Shown one piece after another: positions 51,060 to 60,034 of a DNA stretch of 64,000 bases. This DNA comes from an uncultured Dehalococcoidia bacterium. GTDB lineage: Bacteria > Chloroflexota > Dehalococcoidia > Lucifugimonadales > UBA1123. Made by a program: the position numbers and the translations under genes. The stretch's first letter is position 1. Each line of letters opens with the position of its first letter. Under the pieces are notes generated by a model. The model searched no databases. It saw only the letters and a program-made list of their open reading frames with translations, and was not told where the DNA came from. Location: NCBI GenBank assembly GCA_958296105.1, contig OY282441.1, positions 2,377,800-2,441,799 on the forward strand, given 5' to 3'.

Positions 51060-52277
51060 CGCCAGCCCGCCGTCCCGCCGCCTCTCGCGCACCGCGAACG
51101 TGGCAGCCGCCGCGACCGCCGTCAGCCCAAGCATCAGGAAGAACGCCCCGTCGTAGCTGCCCGTCGCATCGAAGATCATCGCCCCAGCCAGCGCCCCGGC
51201 TCCGCCGGCGATCTGATGCGCCATGTTGATCAGCCCGCTAACCGCGCCGAGCTTGGACGCCCCGAACACGTTTCGCGCAAACACCACCGTCAGCGGCGCG
51301 GTGATCGTAAAGCTGAACCCGTACAGCAGCGCGAACGCCGCAATCGCCGCCGCGCTCTGAAAGAACGGGATGAACCCAAACAGCCCCACCCGCAGCGCGA
51401 AGCACAGCAGGGTTGGGACTTTCGCGCCCATCCTGTCTGCCATCGCCCCCGCCGCCAGCACCCCCGCCATCGCCGCCACCCCCATGAACGCGAGCATGTT
51501 GCCCGCGAACGCTTGGCTCACCCCCTGATCCTGCGCGAACGCCACAACGTGAGTCGCCACGAAGAAGTCCTGCGCGCCGCAAACCGAGTACAGCCCAATC
51601 AGCATCCAGAAGTCCATCGAAGACAGTACGGGCCGGATGCTCCGCTCCTGCCGCTCGCTCCGTCCGGCTTCCCCCGAAGCGGTATCGCCGCTCGGCGGGC
51701 GAGAGCGCACCGCCAGCAGAGCCACCGGAACCGCGATGAGACTGACCGCCCCCAGAATGGCGTACATGCTGCGCCAGCCAATCGTCTTCAGAGACGAAGA
51801 CAGCAGCGCGATGATCACCAGCTGCCCCGTGCCGTTGCCCGTAAGAGCCACGCTGGACGCCAAGCCCGCGCTGTTCGGAAACCAGCGGCTCATCAGCACA
51901 CTGACAGGCGCGACCGACGTAGCCGCGAAGCCGATGGCGTACAGCCCGCCGTACAGCGCGAACACCTGCCACGCCGCGTTGACGCCCCCCATCAGCCCAA
52001 GCCCAGCCGAGCCTATGAGCGCGCCCGTCGCCATCACCATGCGGATGCTGTATCTGTCTATCAGCCGCCCCACCACTGGCATGGCAAAAGCCGAGACGAG
52101 CATGAACATCGTGAGCGCAGATGACAGCCCCGACCTGCTCAGACTCAGGTCTTCGGTCATTGGCGCCAGCGCCAGCCCGAAGGCGAACCTCATGCCGGCG
52201 CTGAAGAACAGCATGACGAACCCCGCCGCCAGAACGACGTGGGCGCGATTCCACCGGCGAACGAGTCTATGGGACAT
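51027..52277 (-). CDS. Major facilitator superfamily transporter
   Basis: 416 aa from ATG 52277 (MSHRLVRRWNRAHVVLAAG). Twelve hydrophobic spans are apparent, with the loop 2-3 motif VVGRLIDRYSIRM near 68-80 and a central loop (RSERQERSIRP) between the two halves. The arrangement resembles OFA/monocarboxylate-type MFS permeases for organic anions. Convergent with, and slightly overlapping, the amidohydrolase. Confidence 0.9.
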   Translation of the reverse strand: MSHRLVRRWNRAHVVLAAGFVMLFFSAGMRFAFGLALAPMTEDLSLSRSGLSSALTMFMLVSAFAMPVVGRLIDRYSIRMVMATGALIGSAGLGLMGGVNAAWQVFALYGGLYAIGFAATSVAPVSVLMSRWFPNSAGLASSVALTGNGTGQLVIIALLSSSLKTIGWRSMYAILGAVSLIAVPVALLAVRSRPPSGDTASGEAGRSERQERSIRPVLSSMDFWMLIGLYSVCGAQDFFVATHVVAFAQDQGVSQAFAGNMLAFMGVAAMAGVLAAGAMADRMGAKVPTLLCFALRVGLFGFIPFFQSAAAIAAFALLYGFSFTITAPLTVVFARNVFGASKLGAVSGLINMAHQIAGGAGALAGAMIFDATGSYDGAFFLMLGLTAVAAAATFAVRERRRDGGLALTSDGKRAIS

Positions 52278-52343
52278 GAAGGCTATACCATACTCTTCGA
52301 TGCAGGATGAAAATGACAAGTCCGATCTCGGAGCCGCGCGCCG

Positions 52344-52570
52344 TCAGGATTATATATGTCACGCTTGCGCTGGGACGCTTCCACACGCGCGCGCCGGATG
52401 CGGACGCCTGCGCGCACGCGCTATCAGGCCTGCGCGCACGCGCTTATCAGGATTGTATGCCACGCTTGCGCTGGGACGCTTCCACGCGCGCGCGCCGGAT
52501 GCGGACGCCTGCGCGCGCGCCGTCAGGATTGTATGCCACGCTTGCGCTGGGACGCTTCCACACGCGCATG
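52344..52570. repeat. Three tandem GC-rich repeats (103, 76 and ~48 bp)
   Basis: Copies start with TCAGGATT at 52344, 52447 and 52523, each with CACGCTTGCGCTGGGACGCT then TCCAC, then runs of GCGC. They lie between divergently placed gene ends and encode nothing recognisable. No unique spacers, so not CRISPR. The rest of the 52278-52762 spacer holds a terminator hairpin. Confidence 0.75.
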
Positions 52571-52707
52571 GGCAGGATGGCGACGCAGAGGCAGCTGCTC
52601 CAGCGTGGATATCTGCGCGAGGCTTGGGAAGACGTCCTGCGCTCCGCGTCTCAGGCGCGTCTCATGGGAAGACGCCGCCGTCGGAGTGACCATCGCCGAC
52701 GCGAAGA

Positions 52708-52730
52708 GGGCGGGCCCCAAATGCCCGCCC
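52708..52730 (-). terminator. Terminator-like hairpin after the 52763 gene
   Basis: GGGCGGGC pairs with GCCCGCCC over a 7-nt loop, 33 bp beyond the stop of the minus-strand TPP enzyme gene. No U-run. Confidence 0.5.
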
Positions 52731-52762
52731 CCGCCTTTCGTCTCGCCTTGTACGCTCCCCGC

Positions 52763-54409
52763 TTACCGCCAGTACCTCGAAATGTTCTCCTCTTCCTTCG
52801 ACTTCATCTCCAGCAGCGCCGGCCTTCCCTCTTGGTTCGCCGCCAGCGCGCGCTGAATCGCCGGCGCTATCTCCGCTGGGTCGCTGACCTTCTCGCCGTA
52901 TGCGCCCAGCCCCCTGGCCACCTCTGCGTACTCGCCGCCCAGCGCGTTGCTGTTCCAGCGCTCCGTGGCGTATGGCATGTGGTCGTAGTAGTGGGTCATC
53001 ACGCCGTTGTTGAGAACCACCGTCAGAATCGGGAGCTCCGAGCGAGAGGCAGTCTCGATGTCCAGTCCTGCCATGCCGAACGCGGCGTCTCCCATGACGT
53101 TGACGACCTGCTTTTCCGGCTGCGCCATCTTCGCGCCTAGAGCCAAGCCGAGTCCGTATCCCAGCTGAGTGGATTTGCCCCAGCCTATATAGTTGCGCGG
53201 CGTCACGGCTGGCCAGAACGGTACGATCTGCTCGCGCGGATAGCCGGAGTCGTGCGTTATGATCGTCTCCCGAACGTCCACCGCCTTCATCAGCTCGGTG
53301 AACACGCGGTACGGGCTGATGGGTACCTCGTCCGAGTCGAGAGACGGCGACCACTCCGCCATCCACTCCGCCCTGACCCTTGCGATCTCGTCGCGCGCGC
53401 CGTGGACGTCGCCCCGTCCATGCTCGCCGAGCTGGCTCTTGGCCTCCTCGATCATCTGCCGCAAGACCACTTTGGCGTCTCCCACCGCGCCGTAGTCCGC
53501 GCGATAGTCCTTGTTCACGTCCTCGGCGCAGTTGGTGGAGTGGGCTATCGCCACGCCCGAGGGCATTGGCGCGTTGAAGTTCGAGATCGTGAAGCTGGTT
53601 CCCATGCCCAGCACGAAGTCCGACTTCTCCAAGAAGCGCTGGCACATCAGCGTGCCGGAAGACGCCCCCGTTCCCAGCGATAGGGGATGGTCTTCAGGGA
53701 AGGCGCTCTTGCCCGCCAGCGTGGTCATCACCGGAACGTTGACCAGCTCGGAAAGCTCCACCAGCTCGTCCGTCGCCTCCGCGTACATCACGCCCTGCCC
53801 GGCGTTGATCACCGGAGCGTCCGCCGCCAGAAGCGCGCTCACCAGATCTCGAACGTCCTCGGGGCTGGCGCCCGACTTGAACGGCTTGATCGGCTTGTAG
53901 CCGTCCACCAGCGCATCGGGAATATCCCGCATCATCACGTCGCGCGGAAGCTCCAGCAGCGCCGGGCCTAGCCGCCCATGCTTCAGCTGGCTGAACGCCA
54001 TGCCCATTAGCTCCGGGATCCGCTCGACCACGTTGACCAGCGCCATCCACTTGGTGATGCCCGCGTAGTTCTTGACTGCCTCGAAGTTGGGGTGGACGTC
54101 TTGGCGGTCGGAAGGCTGACCTCCCGGCAGGCACAGGATAGGCACAGAGTCAGCGAACGCCTGCGCCACCCCGCCGAAGGCGTTCTCCGAGCCGGGCCCT
54201 GTCTGCATGGTGAACACGCCTATCGTGTTGCCGTTCTTGATGCGGCTGAACCCGTCCGCCATGTTGACCCCGGCGCGCTCCTGCCGCGACAGGATGGGGC
54301 GTATGCCCTCTCTTGCGCAGGCGTCTATGAGGCTCTGCGCCGGAAACGCCGCTATCCACTCCACGCCCTCTTTCTTCAGAATCTTCGCTACTGCTTGGTC
54401 TCCGTTCAA
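52763..54409 (-). CDS. Thiamine-diphosphate enzyme, acetolactate-synthase-like
   Basis: 548 aa from TTG 54409; AAGGAG lies 8 bp upstream and the family start LNGDQAVAKIL aligns there. Three-domain TPP enzyme. The catalytic Glu lies in SRQERAGVNMADGFSR near 40-55. The TPP-binding segment GDAAFGMAGLD...LNN near 450-480 has Ala in place of the second Gly of GDG. No regulatory small subunit is present, so true acetolactate synthase is not proven; decarboxylase or carboligase roles are possible. Confidence 0.85.
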   Translation of the reverse strand: MNGDQAVAKILKKEGVEWIAAFPAQSLIDACAREGIRPILSRQERAGVNMADGFSRIKNGNTIGVFTMQTGPGSENAFGGVAQAFADSVPILCLPGGQPSDRQDVHPNFEAVKNYAGITKWMALVNVVERIPELMGMAFSQLKHGRLGPALLELPRDVMMRDIPDALVDGYKPIKPFKSGASPEDVRDLVSALLAADAPVINAGQGVMYAEATDELVELSELVNVPVMTTLAGKSAFPEDHPLSLGTGASSGTLMCQRFLEKSDFVLGMGTSFTISNFNAPMPSGVAIAHSTNCAEDVNKDYRADYGAVGDAKVVLRQMIEEAKSQLGEHGRGDVHGARDEIARVRAEWMAEWSPSLDSDEVPISPYRVFTELMKAVDVRETIITHDSGYPREQIVPFWPAVTPRNYIGWGKSTQLGYGLGLALGAKMAQPEKQVVNVMGDAAFGMAGLDIETASRSELPILTVVLNNGVMTHYYDHMPYATERWNSNALGGEYAEVARGLGAYGEKVSDPAEIAPAIQRALAANQEGRPALLEMKSKEEENISRYWR

Positions 54410-54487
54410 TGTGTGGTCTCCTTGACTTTCGATGTTTCGGTGATGAGGAGTTTGCAAAGGGAATTATACGGCAAACTTGACACGACG

Positions 54488-55735
54488 CTAAATCGCTACC
54501 CCCATTTCATGAAGTCGGGCAGCCAAGTATTCCTGGGGCCTGACCCCCTTGATTCGGTTGCAATGACCGCAGAGCAGTTGCAGGTTCTCCACATGGTCAG
54601 TCCCTCCCCGCGCCTGTGGGATGATATGGTCAACTTCCATATGCCTGAACTCAAATCCAGTCCGACAGCCTCCGCATCTGCCCTCCTGCTGCCCGTAGAG
54701 AACGTGCTTGTTCTTCCGGTAGTTCTTGGGTGAATCAATGTCCGTGCGGCGTGGTATGTCGGTTCTCGCCGTAACTAGGCGGTTGTGAAACAGACTGCCC
54801 ATGGTGTCGGCAAGGCGTATATTCACCAGTTCTACGGCCTTTTCGGACAAGTCAATCCCCACCCATTGCCTGCCCAGATTCTCAGCCGCTACGCAGGCTG
54901 TGGCGCACCCACAGAAGGGGTCAAGAACCATATCCCCCTCGTTGCTAGACGCCTCGATGATCCGCTCCAACAGTGCGAGTGGCTTCTGTGTCGGGTAGCC
55001 TACGCGCTCCTTGGATTGCGGGTTAGTGACAGATGATTGCCCAATTGTCCAAACATCATCCGCTTTCTTGTCATAGTATGTCCGATAGACAGGCTTACCA
55101 TCTGGTCCGCGTTCAGGGACTACTTTCCCTAGCTCTTTGCTCCATATGCGCCCCCCCCGTTTTCTAGGCTTATCCAGTGGTATGCGAACATGATTGAACG
55201 TAAACGGAGCGGCGGCATAGAAGAAGATGATGTTGTGGTTGTTAGCGAATCGCTTCACATTGCCTTGAAAATTGTCCGGGAAGTGCCAGACCAATTCATT
55301 CCGAAAGTTACCTTGCCCCCATATTGCGTCCATGAGAATCTTGAGGTAGTGGCTTGCGGTAGGGTCGCAGTGCAAATAGATACTGCCAGTCGGCTTGAGA
55401 ACGCGCCGCATTTCGAGTAGGCGCACAGCCATCATGGTCAAGTAAGATTGCATACCCTTGCCATGCGTAAGGCTGGACGTATTGAGTAGGTTCGCAATGG
55501 CGGGTTCTTCATCGGCTATCAGCCCCATCCAAGCAACGTCTAGGTCCGAGAGCGTCCATGTGTCCTTGAACGCCGCGCCCGCCGCCCTACTTCCCACAGG
55601 GGCGGAGTAAGTTCGGTTGGAATTGAACGGCGGATCGAGATACATCAGGTCGACGGTCTCAGAGTTCATGCCCCTAAGAATATCCAGATTGTCGCCCGTC
55701 CAAAGCGTCCGGCTGACGAAATTCATGTCTACCAT
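54488..55735 (-). CDS. DNA methyltransferase fused to an HNH nuclease
   Basis: 415 aa. N-terminal beta-class DNA methyltransferase: GDNLDILRGM near 14-23, catalytic DPPFNSN near 34-40, and SAM-binding DPFCGCATACVAAENLGRQWVGID near 265-290. Residues ~345-400 form an HNH nuclease: CGGC, VDHIIP, a central Asn in ENLQLLC and HCN, with a second CxxC (CGHC) for zinc. The two activities in one chain could form a restriction-modification unit or a modification-dependent enzyme. No separate specificity or restriction gene is near. Codons are less GC-rich than neighbours. Confidence 0.88.
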   Translation of the reverse strand: MVDMNFVSRTLWTGDNLDILRGMNSETVDLMYLDPPFNSNRTYSAPVGSRAAGAAFKDTWTLSDLDVAWMGLIADEEPAIANLLNTSSLTHGKGMQSYLTMMAVRLLEMRRVLKPTGSIYLHCDPTASHYLKILMDAIWGQGNFRNELVWHFPDNFQGNVKRFANNHNIIFFYAAAPFTFNHVRIPLDKPRKRGGRIWSKELGKVVPERGPDGKPVYRTYYDKKADDVWTIGQSSVTNPQSKERVGYPTQKPLALLERIIEASSNEGDMVLDPFCGCATACVAAENLGRQWVGIDLSEKAVELVNIRLADTMGSLFHNRLVTARTDIPRRTDIDSPKNYRKNKHVLYGQQEGRCGGCRTGFEFRHMEVDHIIPQARGGTDHVENLQLLCGHCNRIKGVRPQEYLAARLHEMGVAI

Positions 55736-55909
55736 ATCACTCCTCTCTCACTGACAAGGTTAGGTCGCAATCAAGTTTGCATAGCACAGACGCTTGCCAA
55801 CGCCGCCCCGCATCTGGTCTATCGTGTCCATAGGGCGGTCGTTGTACCGCTCTCGAATTCGACGTCGGCTTGGCGCGCGCAGGAAGCGGCGCTCAGTATC
55901 CCCGTACTC

Positions 55910-55966
55910 GTCCGCTGCGGCTTTCGCCCGCTGCGGCTTTCGTCCGCAGTGGCTTTCGTCCGCAGT
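55910..55966. repeat. Short tandem repeats (CTGCGGCTTTCGTCCG type)
   Basis: About three 15-18 bp units lie between the methylase-HNH and the NHL genes; no coding role is apparent. Confidence 0.6.
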
Positions 55967-55978
55967 GTACGCGGTCCT

Positions 55979-56866
55979 TCAGCGTATCCGCGCGAACTTC
56001 TGAAGACGCTGCCCCTCCAGCACCTCGCCGATGTACATGTCGCCGCGCGAGTCCACCGCCACGCCGTGCGGCGCCCAGAACTGCCCCGCATCGTGCGAGC
56101 GCTCGCCGCCCCACTGCGCCAGTATTTCGCCCTCGCTGTCGATTATCGTGACCCGCCCCTGAAGCTCCGGGACGTATATCTCGCCCTCCGGCCCCACGTG
56201 CAGGTCCGTAGGCTGCCTGAAGCCCGTGAACATCTCTTGGAACTCCCCATCTTGGTCGAACACCTGCACGCGGTCGTTCTCGCGGTCGCACACCAGCACC
56301 ATGCCGTCGTGATCCAGCCCGATGCCGTGCGGCAGGTGGAAGTCCCCCGGGTTGACCTTGCCCGGCAGCCCCCACGACAGTATCAGCGAGCCGGTGGCGT
56401 CATACCTGTGTACGCGGCTGTTGCCGTAGCCGTCCGAGATGAAGATGTCGCCCTCGTTCGAGACGGCGATCCCTGTGGGCAGGTTGAACGGCCCGGCTGC
56501 TTTCGGCACCGGCTCCGCGTTCGTGGTGTAGCCGGTCTCCGAGGCTCTGCCCGTGCCGATCCTCAGAACCTCCCTGCCGTCCAGCGTGTACTTCTTCACC
56601 AGATGAGCGTCGCGGTCGGCAAGGTATACGCTGTCGTCCGGGCCGATGTGGATGCCGTGCGGATTGGCGAACGTCTCGTCCCACGCGCCCAAGAAGCCGC
56701 CCGCGCTGTCGAACACCATCACCTGATGGGAGCTTCGGTTGTAGGCGTAGACGTTGTCGCCACTGTCCACCGCGACCCCCGCCACCTGGTTCCATTCGTA
56801 GCCATCGGGCAGGTCTCCCCAGCCCTCTGCCAGCTCGTACTGAAAATCGCCGCTTCCATACGCCAT
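55979..56866 (-). CDS. NHL-repeat beta-propeller protein
   Basis: 295 aa from ATG 56866 (MAYGSGDFQYEL), where repeat homology begins. It has about six NHL-type blades, each with a phrase such as GVAVDSGDNVYAYNRSSHQVMVFDSAG, HGIHIGPDDSVYLADRDAHLVKKY and HGIGLDHDGMVLVCDRENDRVQVFD (each spans about 25 residues). The class resembles the propeller of peptidyl-alpha-hydroxyglycine lyase and of 6-bladed lactonases; catalytic residues were not assigned. No signal peptide. Confidence 0.85.
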   Translation of the reverse strand: MAYGSGDFQYELAEGWGDLPDGYEWNQVAGVAVDSGDNVYAYNRSSHQVMVFDSAGGFLGAWDETFANPHGIHIGPDDSVYLADRDAHLVKKYTLDGREVLRIGTGRASETGYTTNAEPVPKAAGPFNLPTGIAVSNEGDIFISDGYGNSRVHRYDATGSLILSWGLPGKVNPGDFHLPHGIGLDHDGMVLVCDRENDRVQVFDQDGEFQEMFTGFRQPTDLHVGPEGEIYVPELQGRVTIIDSEGEILAQWGGERSHDAGQFWAPHGVAVDSRGDMYIGEVLEGQRLQKFARIR

Positions 56867-57112
56867 GCCCTGACCCTCCAATGCGCAGAACTGTGAAATA
56901 CGAGACGCCCACTCCGAAGCCCCGATTCGCCGCGTACTATACTGTTGTGACGCTTGCACGGTCAAGCGGCGCGGTCTCGCCATCGGGCGCGCCTCACGAT
57001 GCGCCGTCCCGAATCCGCACGCAGACAGACAGGGTGGACGGAATGAGTATCTGCGGAATCCCGTTCGCCCATGTGAAGATCCAAACGTGAAGATCGAACC
57101 CCTCGCCCTCCG

Positions 57113-58777
57113 CTACACCGCCCCGTCTATCGAAACGTCCAGCACTGCGGGCTTGCGCGATTCCAGCGCCGCATCCATGGCGGGGACGATCTCAGACGGG
57201 TCGGCGATGCTCCGCCCATAGACCCCCATCGCCTCCGCCATTCCCGCAATGTTCATCGGAATCGGAAAATCCATCGCCATGTACTTGCTGCTCGGGCTCT
57301 CCTCCCCGAGGATATCCCTCTTGTACACGTTCATGTTCAGCTTCAGAATGCGGTAGGCGCGGTTGTTGCAGATCACGTACACCACGGGGATGTCGTATGT
57401 CGCCGCCGTCCACAGAGCCTGAACGGTCATCATCGCGCTTCCGTCCCCGATGACGCCGACCACCGGCCTGTCCGGATTCGCCAGCTTCAGCCCTAGGGTT
57501 CCGCCCATGCCCCAGCCCAGCGCGCCGCCGCGCTCGCCGAACACCGTACCCGGCTCATCGAACGAGAGCGCGGCGTGAATGGCGTCCCGAGTCGTCACGG
57601 AGTCGTCCGCTATCAGTGCGTCGGGCGGCAGCGCGCGGCTCACCTCGTACATCATGCGCTCTGCGGACATTGGAGACGTGTCCCACCTGTCTTCCAGCCG
57701 CCGCCGCTCCGCCGCCCTCGCCGCCGCGCTCCACTCTGCCAGACGCGCCGCGCGTCCCTTCGCCGCCTCCACGTCTCCCCCGCTCATGTCAGCTTCCAGC
57801 GCATCGGCAAGGCGCGCCAGACCTGTCTTTGGGTCGGCGATGATGCCGATGTCGGTCGGCTCGCTCTTGCCGATTTCACGAGATGCCTGATCCATGTGTA
57901 TCAGCTTCACGCCTGCCCCAAGCGCGCGCCCGGAGAAGTGGAAGAAGCCGCTGAACACGTTGGTTCCCACCGCCAAGACCACGTCCGCGCCTGCGAACAG
58001 CTTCCTGCCAGCCGGCGAGACCGGAGCCGAGCGCCCCATGAACTGCGGATGCCGCGTGGGAAAGTTCATCTCCGAGTACGCGGACGAAAACACCTTCGCC
58101 CCGAGCGTCTCCGCCACCGCCACCGCCTCGCCCACGCCGCCCGACTGCGCCAGCCTGTCGCCGACTATCATAACGGGGTTCTCCGCGACGGACAGCATGG
58201 CGCTGGCGTCCGCGACGGCTTGCGCGTCCGGCGCCGTCCTGAAGTAGCCGCGAGCGGAGGGCATTATCTCCACGTCCGCCCCGTCGTCCAGCGCGTTCGC
58301 AGAGAAGCCCAGATACACGGGCCCAGTCGGAGGCGTCTTCGCCTCCGTGAACGCGCGGCGCACGACCGAGGGGATCTGCTCGGGGTGAGTGACCTCCGCG
58401 CTCCACTTGGTGAACAGCCTCGTCATCTCGTCTAGCTGCGTTCGCCCCTCCGCCAGCTTTCGCACGTCCTTGTTCGCGCTCGTAACGACCATCGGAGTGC
58501 CGCCCTCTTTGGCGTTGTGCAGAAGGCTGATGCCGTTCGCCAGCCCAGTCTCTATGTGAAGGTTGACGAAAGACGGCTGCCCCGTCGCTCTCGCGTAGGC
58601 GTCCGCCATCCCCATCGCCGCCCCCTCCTGAGTCGTCAGGACGTACTCCAAGTCGGGATAGTCTTCGAGCGCGTCTAGGATCGCCCCCTCGCTGGTGCCG
58701 GGGTTGCCGAAGATATACCGCGCCCCCTCCGCTCTCAGCATCTCCATCAAAGCGCGCTTGCCCGTCATGTACGGCAT
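57113..58777 (-). CDS. Thiamine-diphosphate enzyme, benzoylformate-decarboxylase-like
   Basis: 554 aa from ATG 58777 (MPYMTGKRALMEML). Catalytic Glu in LTTQEGAAMGMADAYAR near 45-61, TPP/Mg motif VIGDGSAMMTVQALW then ICNNRAYRIL near 430-470, and FGERGGALGWGMGG near 398-411. The shape fits the benzoylformate-decarboxylase and related 2-keto-acid decarboxylase group. A mandelate pathway cannot be claimed from this alone. 46 bp separate it from the NHL gene's far spacer; likely separate transcripts. Confidence 0.86.
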   Translation of the reverse strand: MPYMTGKRALMEMLRAEGARYIFGNPGTSEGAILDALEDYPDLEYVLTTQEGAAMGMADAYARATGQPSFVNLHIETGLANGISLLHNAKEGGTPMVVTSANKDVRKLAEGRTQLDEMTRLFTKWSAEVTHPEQIPSVVRRAFTEAKTPPTGPVYLGFSANALDDGADVEIMPSARGYFRTAPDAQAVADASAMLSVAENPVMIVGDRLAQSGGVGEAVAVAETLGAKVFSSAYSEMNFPTRHPQFMGRSAPVSPAGRKLFAGADVVLAVGTNVFSGFFHFSGRALGAGVKLIHMDQASREIGKSEPTDIGIIADPKTGLARLADALEADMSGGDVEAAKGRAARLAEWSAAARAAERRRLEDRWDTSPMSAERMMYEVSRALPPDALIADDSVTTRDAIHAALSFDEPGTVFGERGGALGWGMGGTLGLKLANPDRPVVGVIGDGSAMMTVQALWTAATYDIPVVYVICNNRAYRILKLNMNVYKRDILGEESPSSKYMAMDFPIPMNIAGMAEAMGVYGRSIADPSEIVPAMDAALESRKPAVLDVSIDGAV

Positions 58778-58869
58778 GGAACACCTCTGAATACGAATAT
58801 GATTGGAACGACAGCTTATCACAGCAGACGACAGCGCGCCCCGACGATCCGCCGCCGCCGCGCCCCGCT

Positions 58870-59757
58870 CTAGTCCCCGACCAGATTCACGATCCGCTCG
58901 ATCGCCTCGTCTCGGAAGCGATCCAAGTCGTCGGCGTCCTTGAGCAGCGCGCCCAGCGTCTGCTCCACCGCGCCCCTGTCGAGGCGGTCATAGTGCAGTA
59001 TGACCATCGCCTTAGCCCAGTCTAGGGTTTCGGAAACGCCCGGCGCCTTCTCCAGCCCAGACTCGCGCGCCTGCTCGACGAACCTGCACACCTGACGCGC
59101 CAGCCTTTCGTCTATGCCCTCGACCTTGCGCCGCACTATGCGCAGCTCCTTTTCGAGGTTCGGGTAGTCTATCCACAGGTACAGACAGCGTCGGCGCAGC
59201 GCGTCCGACAGGTCGCGCGTGCGGTTGGACGTGAGGATGACGAGCGGACGATGCTTCGCCCTGACCGTCCCCATCTCCGGGATGGTCACCTGGAACTCCG
59301 ACAGTATCTCCAGAAGGAACGCCTCGAACTCCTCGTCGGCGCGGTCTATCTCGTCGATGAGCAGAACGGGCGGCTTGTCCGGCTGCGTCAGCGCCGACAG
59401 CAGCGGCCTTTCCAGCAGGAAATCACGGCTGAAGATATGCTCCTCGCGCTGTTCGGAGGTGCGCCCGCTGCCCTCGTCCATCCTGATCCACAGAAGCTGC
59501 TTGGCGTAGTTCCACTCGTAGAGCGCGGTTGAGACGTCCAGACCCTCGTAGCACTGGAGGCGGATAAGCCGCGTGTCCATGAGCTGCGCCATGACGTTGG
59601 CGATCTCCGTCTTGCCCACTCCGGCGCGCCCCTCGATCAGCAGCGGACGCTCCAGCGCGCGCGCCATGTAGATGGACGTGGCGATAGACGGATCCGCCAC
59701 GTAGTCGCGCTCGTCCAGCTCGCGGAGTATCTCCCTTATGGGGTCGGGGTCAGACAC
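58870..59757 (-). CDS. MoxR-type AAA+ ATPase
   Basis: 295 aa from GTG 59757 (VSDPDPIREIL); upstream in-frame ATGs overlap the preceding ORF. Walker A is EGRAGVGKTEIA near 42-53 and Walker B VLLIDEIDRAD near 130-140; sensor 1 ILTSNRTRDLS follows near 172-182. MoxR ATPases remodel partner proteins with a VWA-domain protein. CoxD of aerobic CO-dehydrogenase maturation is of this type, and a CoxL-like gene lies 2 kb upstream. The usual CoxE-like VWA gene is not seen. Confidence 0.85.
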   Translation of the reverse strand: MSDPDPIREILRELDERDYVADPSIATSIYMARALERPLLIEGRAGVGKTEIANVMAQLMDTRLIRLQCYEGLDVSTALYEWNYAKQLLWIRMDEGSGRTSEQREEHIFSRDFLLERPLLSALTQPDKPPVLLIDEIDRADEEFEAFLLEILSEFQVTIPEMGTVRAKHRPLVILTSNRTRDLSDALRRRCLYLWIDYPNLEKELRIVRRKVEGIDERLARQVCRFVEQARESGLEKAPGVSETLDWAKAMVILHYDRLDRGAVEQTLGALLKDADDLDRFRDEAIERIVNLVGD

Positions 59758-60034
59758 GTTCCGGCTTGATCGGCAGACGCTCGACGTCTTCCACGTCGTC
59801 TGTGATGTCATCGTTCCCCAACCGGCCTTCATGGAAGTCTTGGCGAAGGCTGGCTGCGTCGTCGAACGACCCGTCTGTCTCCCGCTCGCCGGACAGCGCG
59901 ACTACGTCGTCGGCGCTGAAAAGCGCCGCGTGTCTGCTGCGCCTCCACCCATGCCGCTCGCCTTCGGCCTGCCGTATGAAGCGCTGACCGGTGTTTATCT
60001 GGCTGATGTCTATGTGGAATTCCGTAGCCGCCAC
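59750..60034 (-). CDS. Small uncharacterised protein between methylase and MoxR
   Basis: 94 aa (MAATEFHIDISQINTGQRF..., ending PIKPERV). It overlaps the methylase stop by 25 bp and its own stop overlaps the MoxR start. The sequence is polar and acidic near the end; I do not recognise a family. Its place directly after an Eco57I-type methylase would suit a restriction gene, but it is far too short for one, so it may be the decayed N-terminus of a nuclease. Confidence 0.4.
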   Translation of the reverse strand: MAATEFHIDISQINTGQRFIRQAEGERHGWRRSRHAALFSADDVVALSGERETDGSFDDAASLRQDFHEGRLGNDDITDDVEDVERLPIKPERV

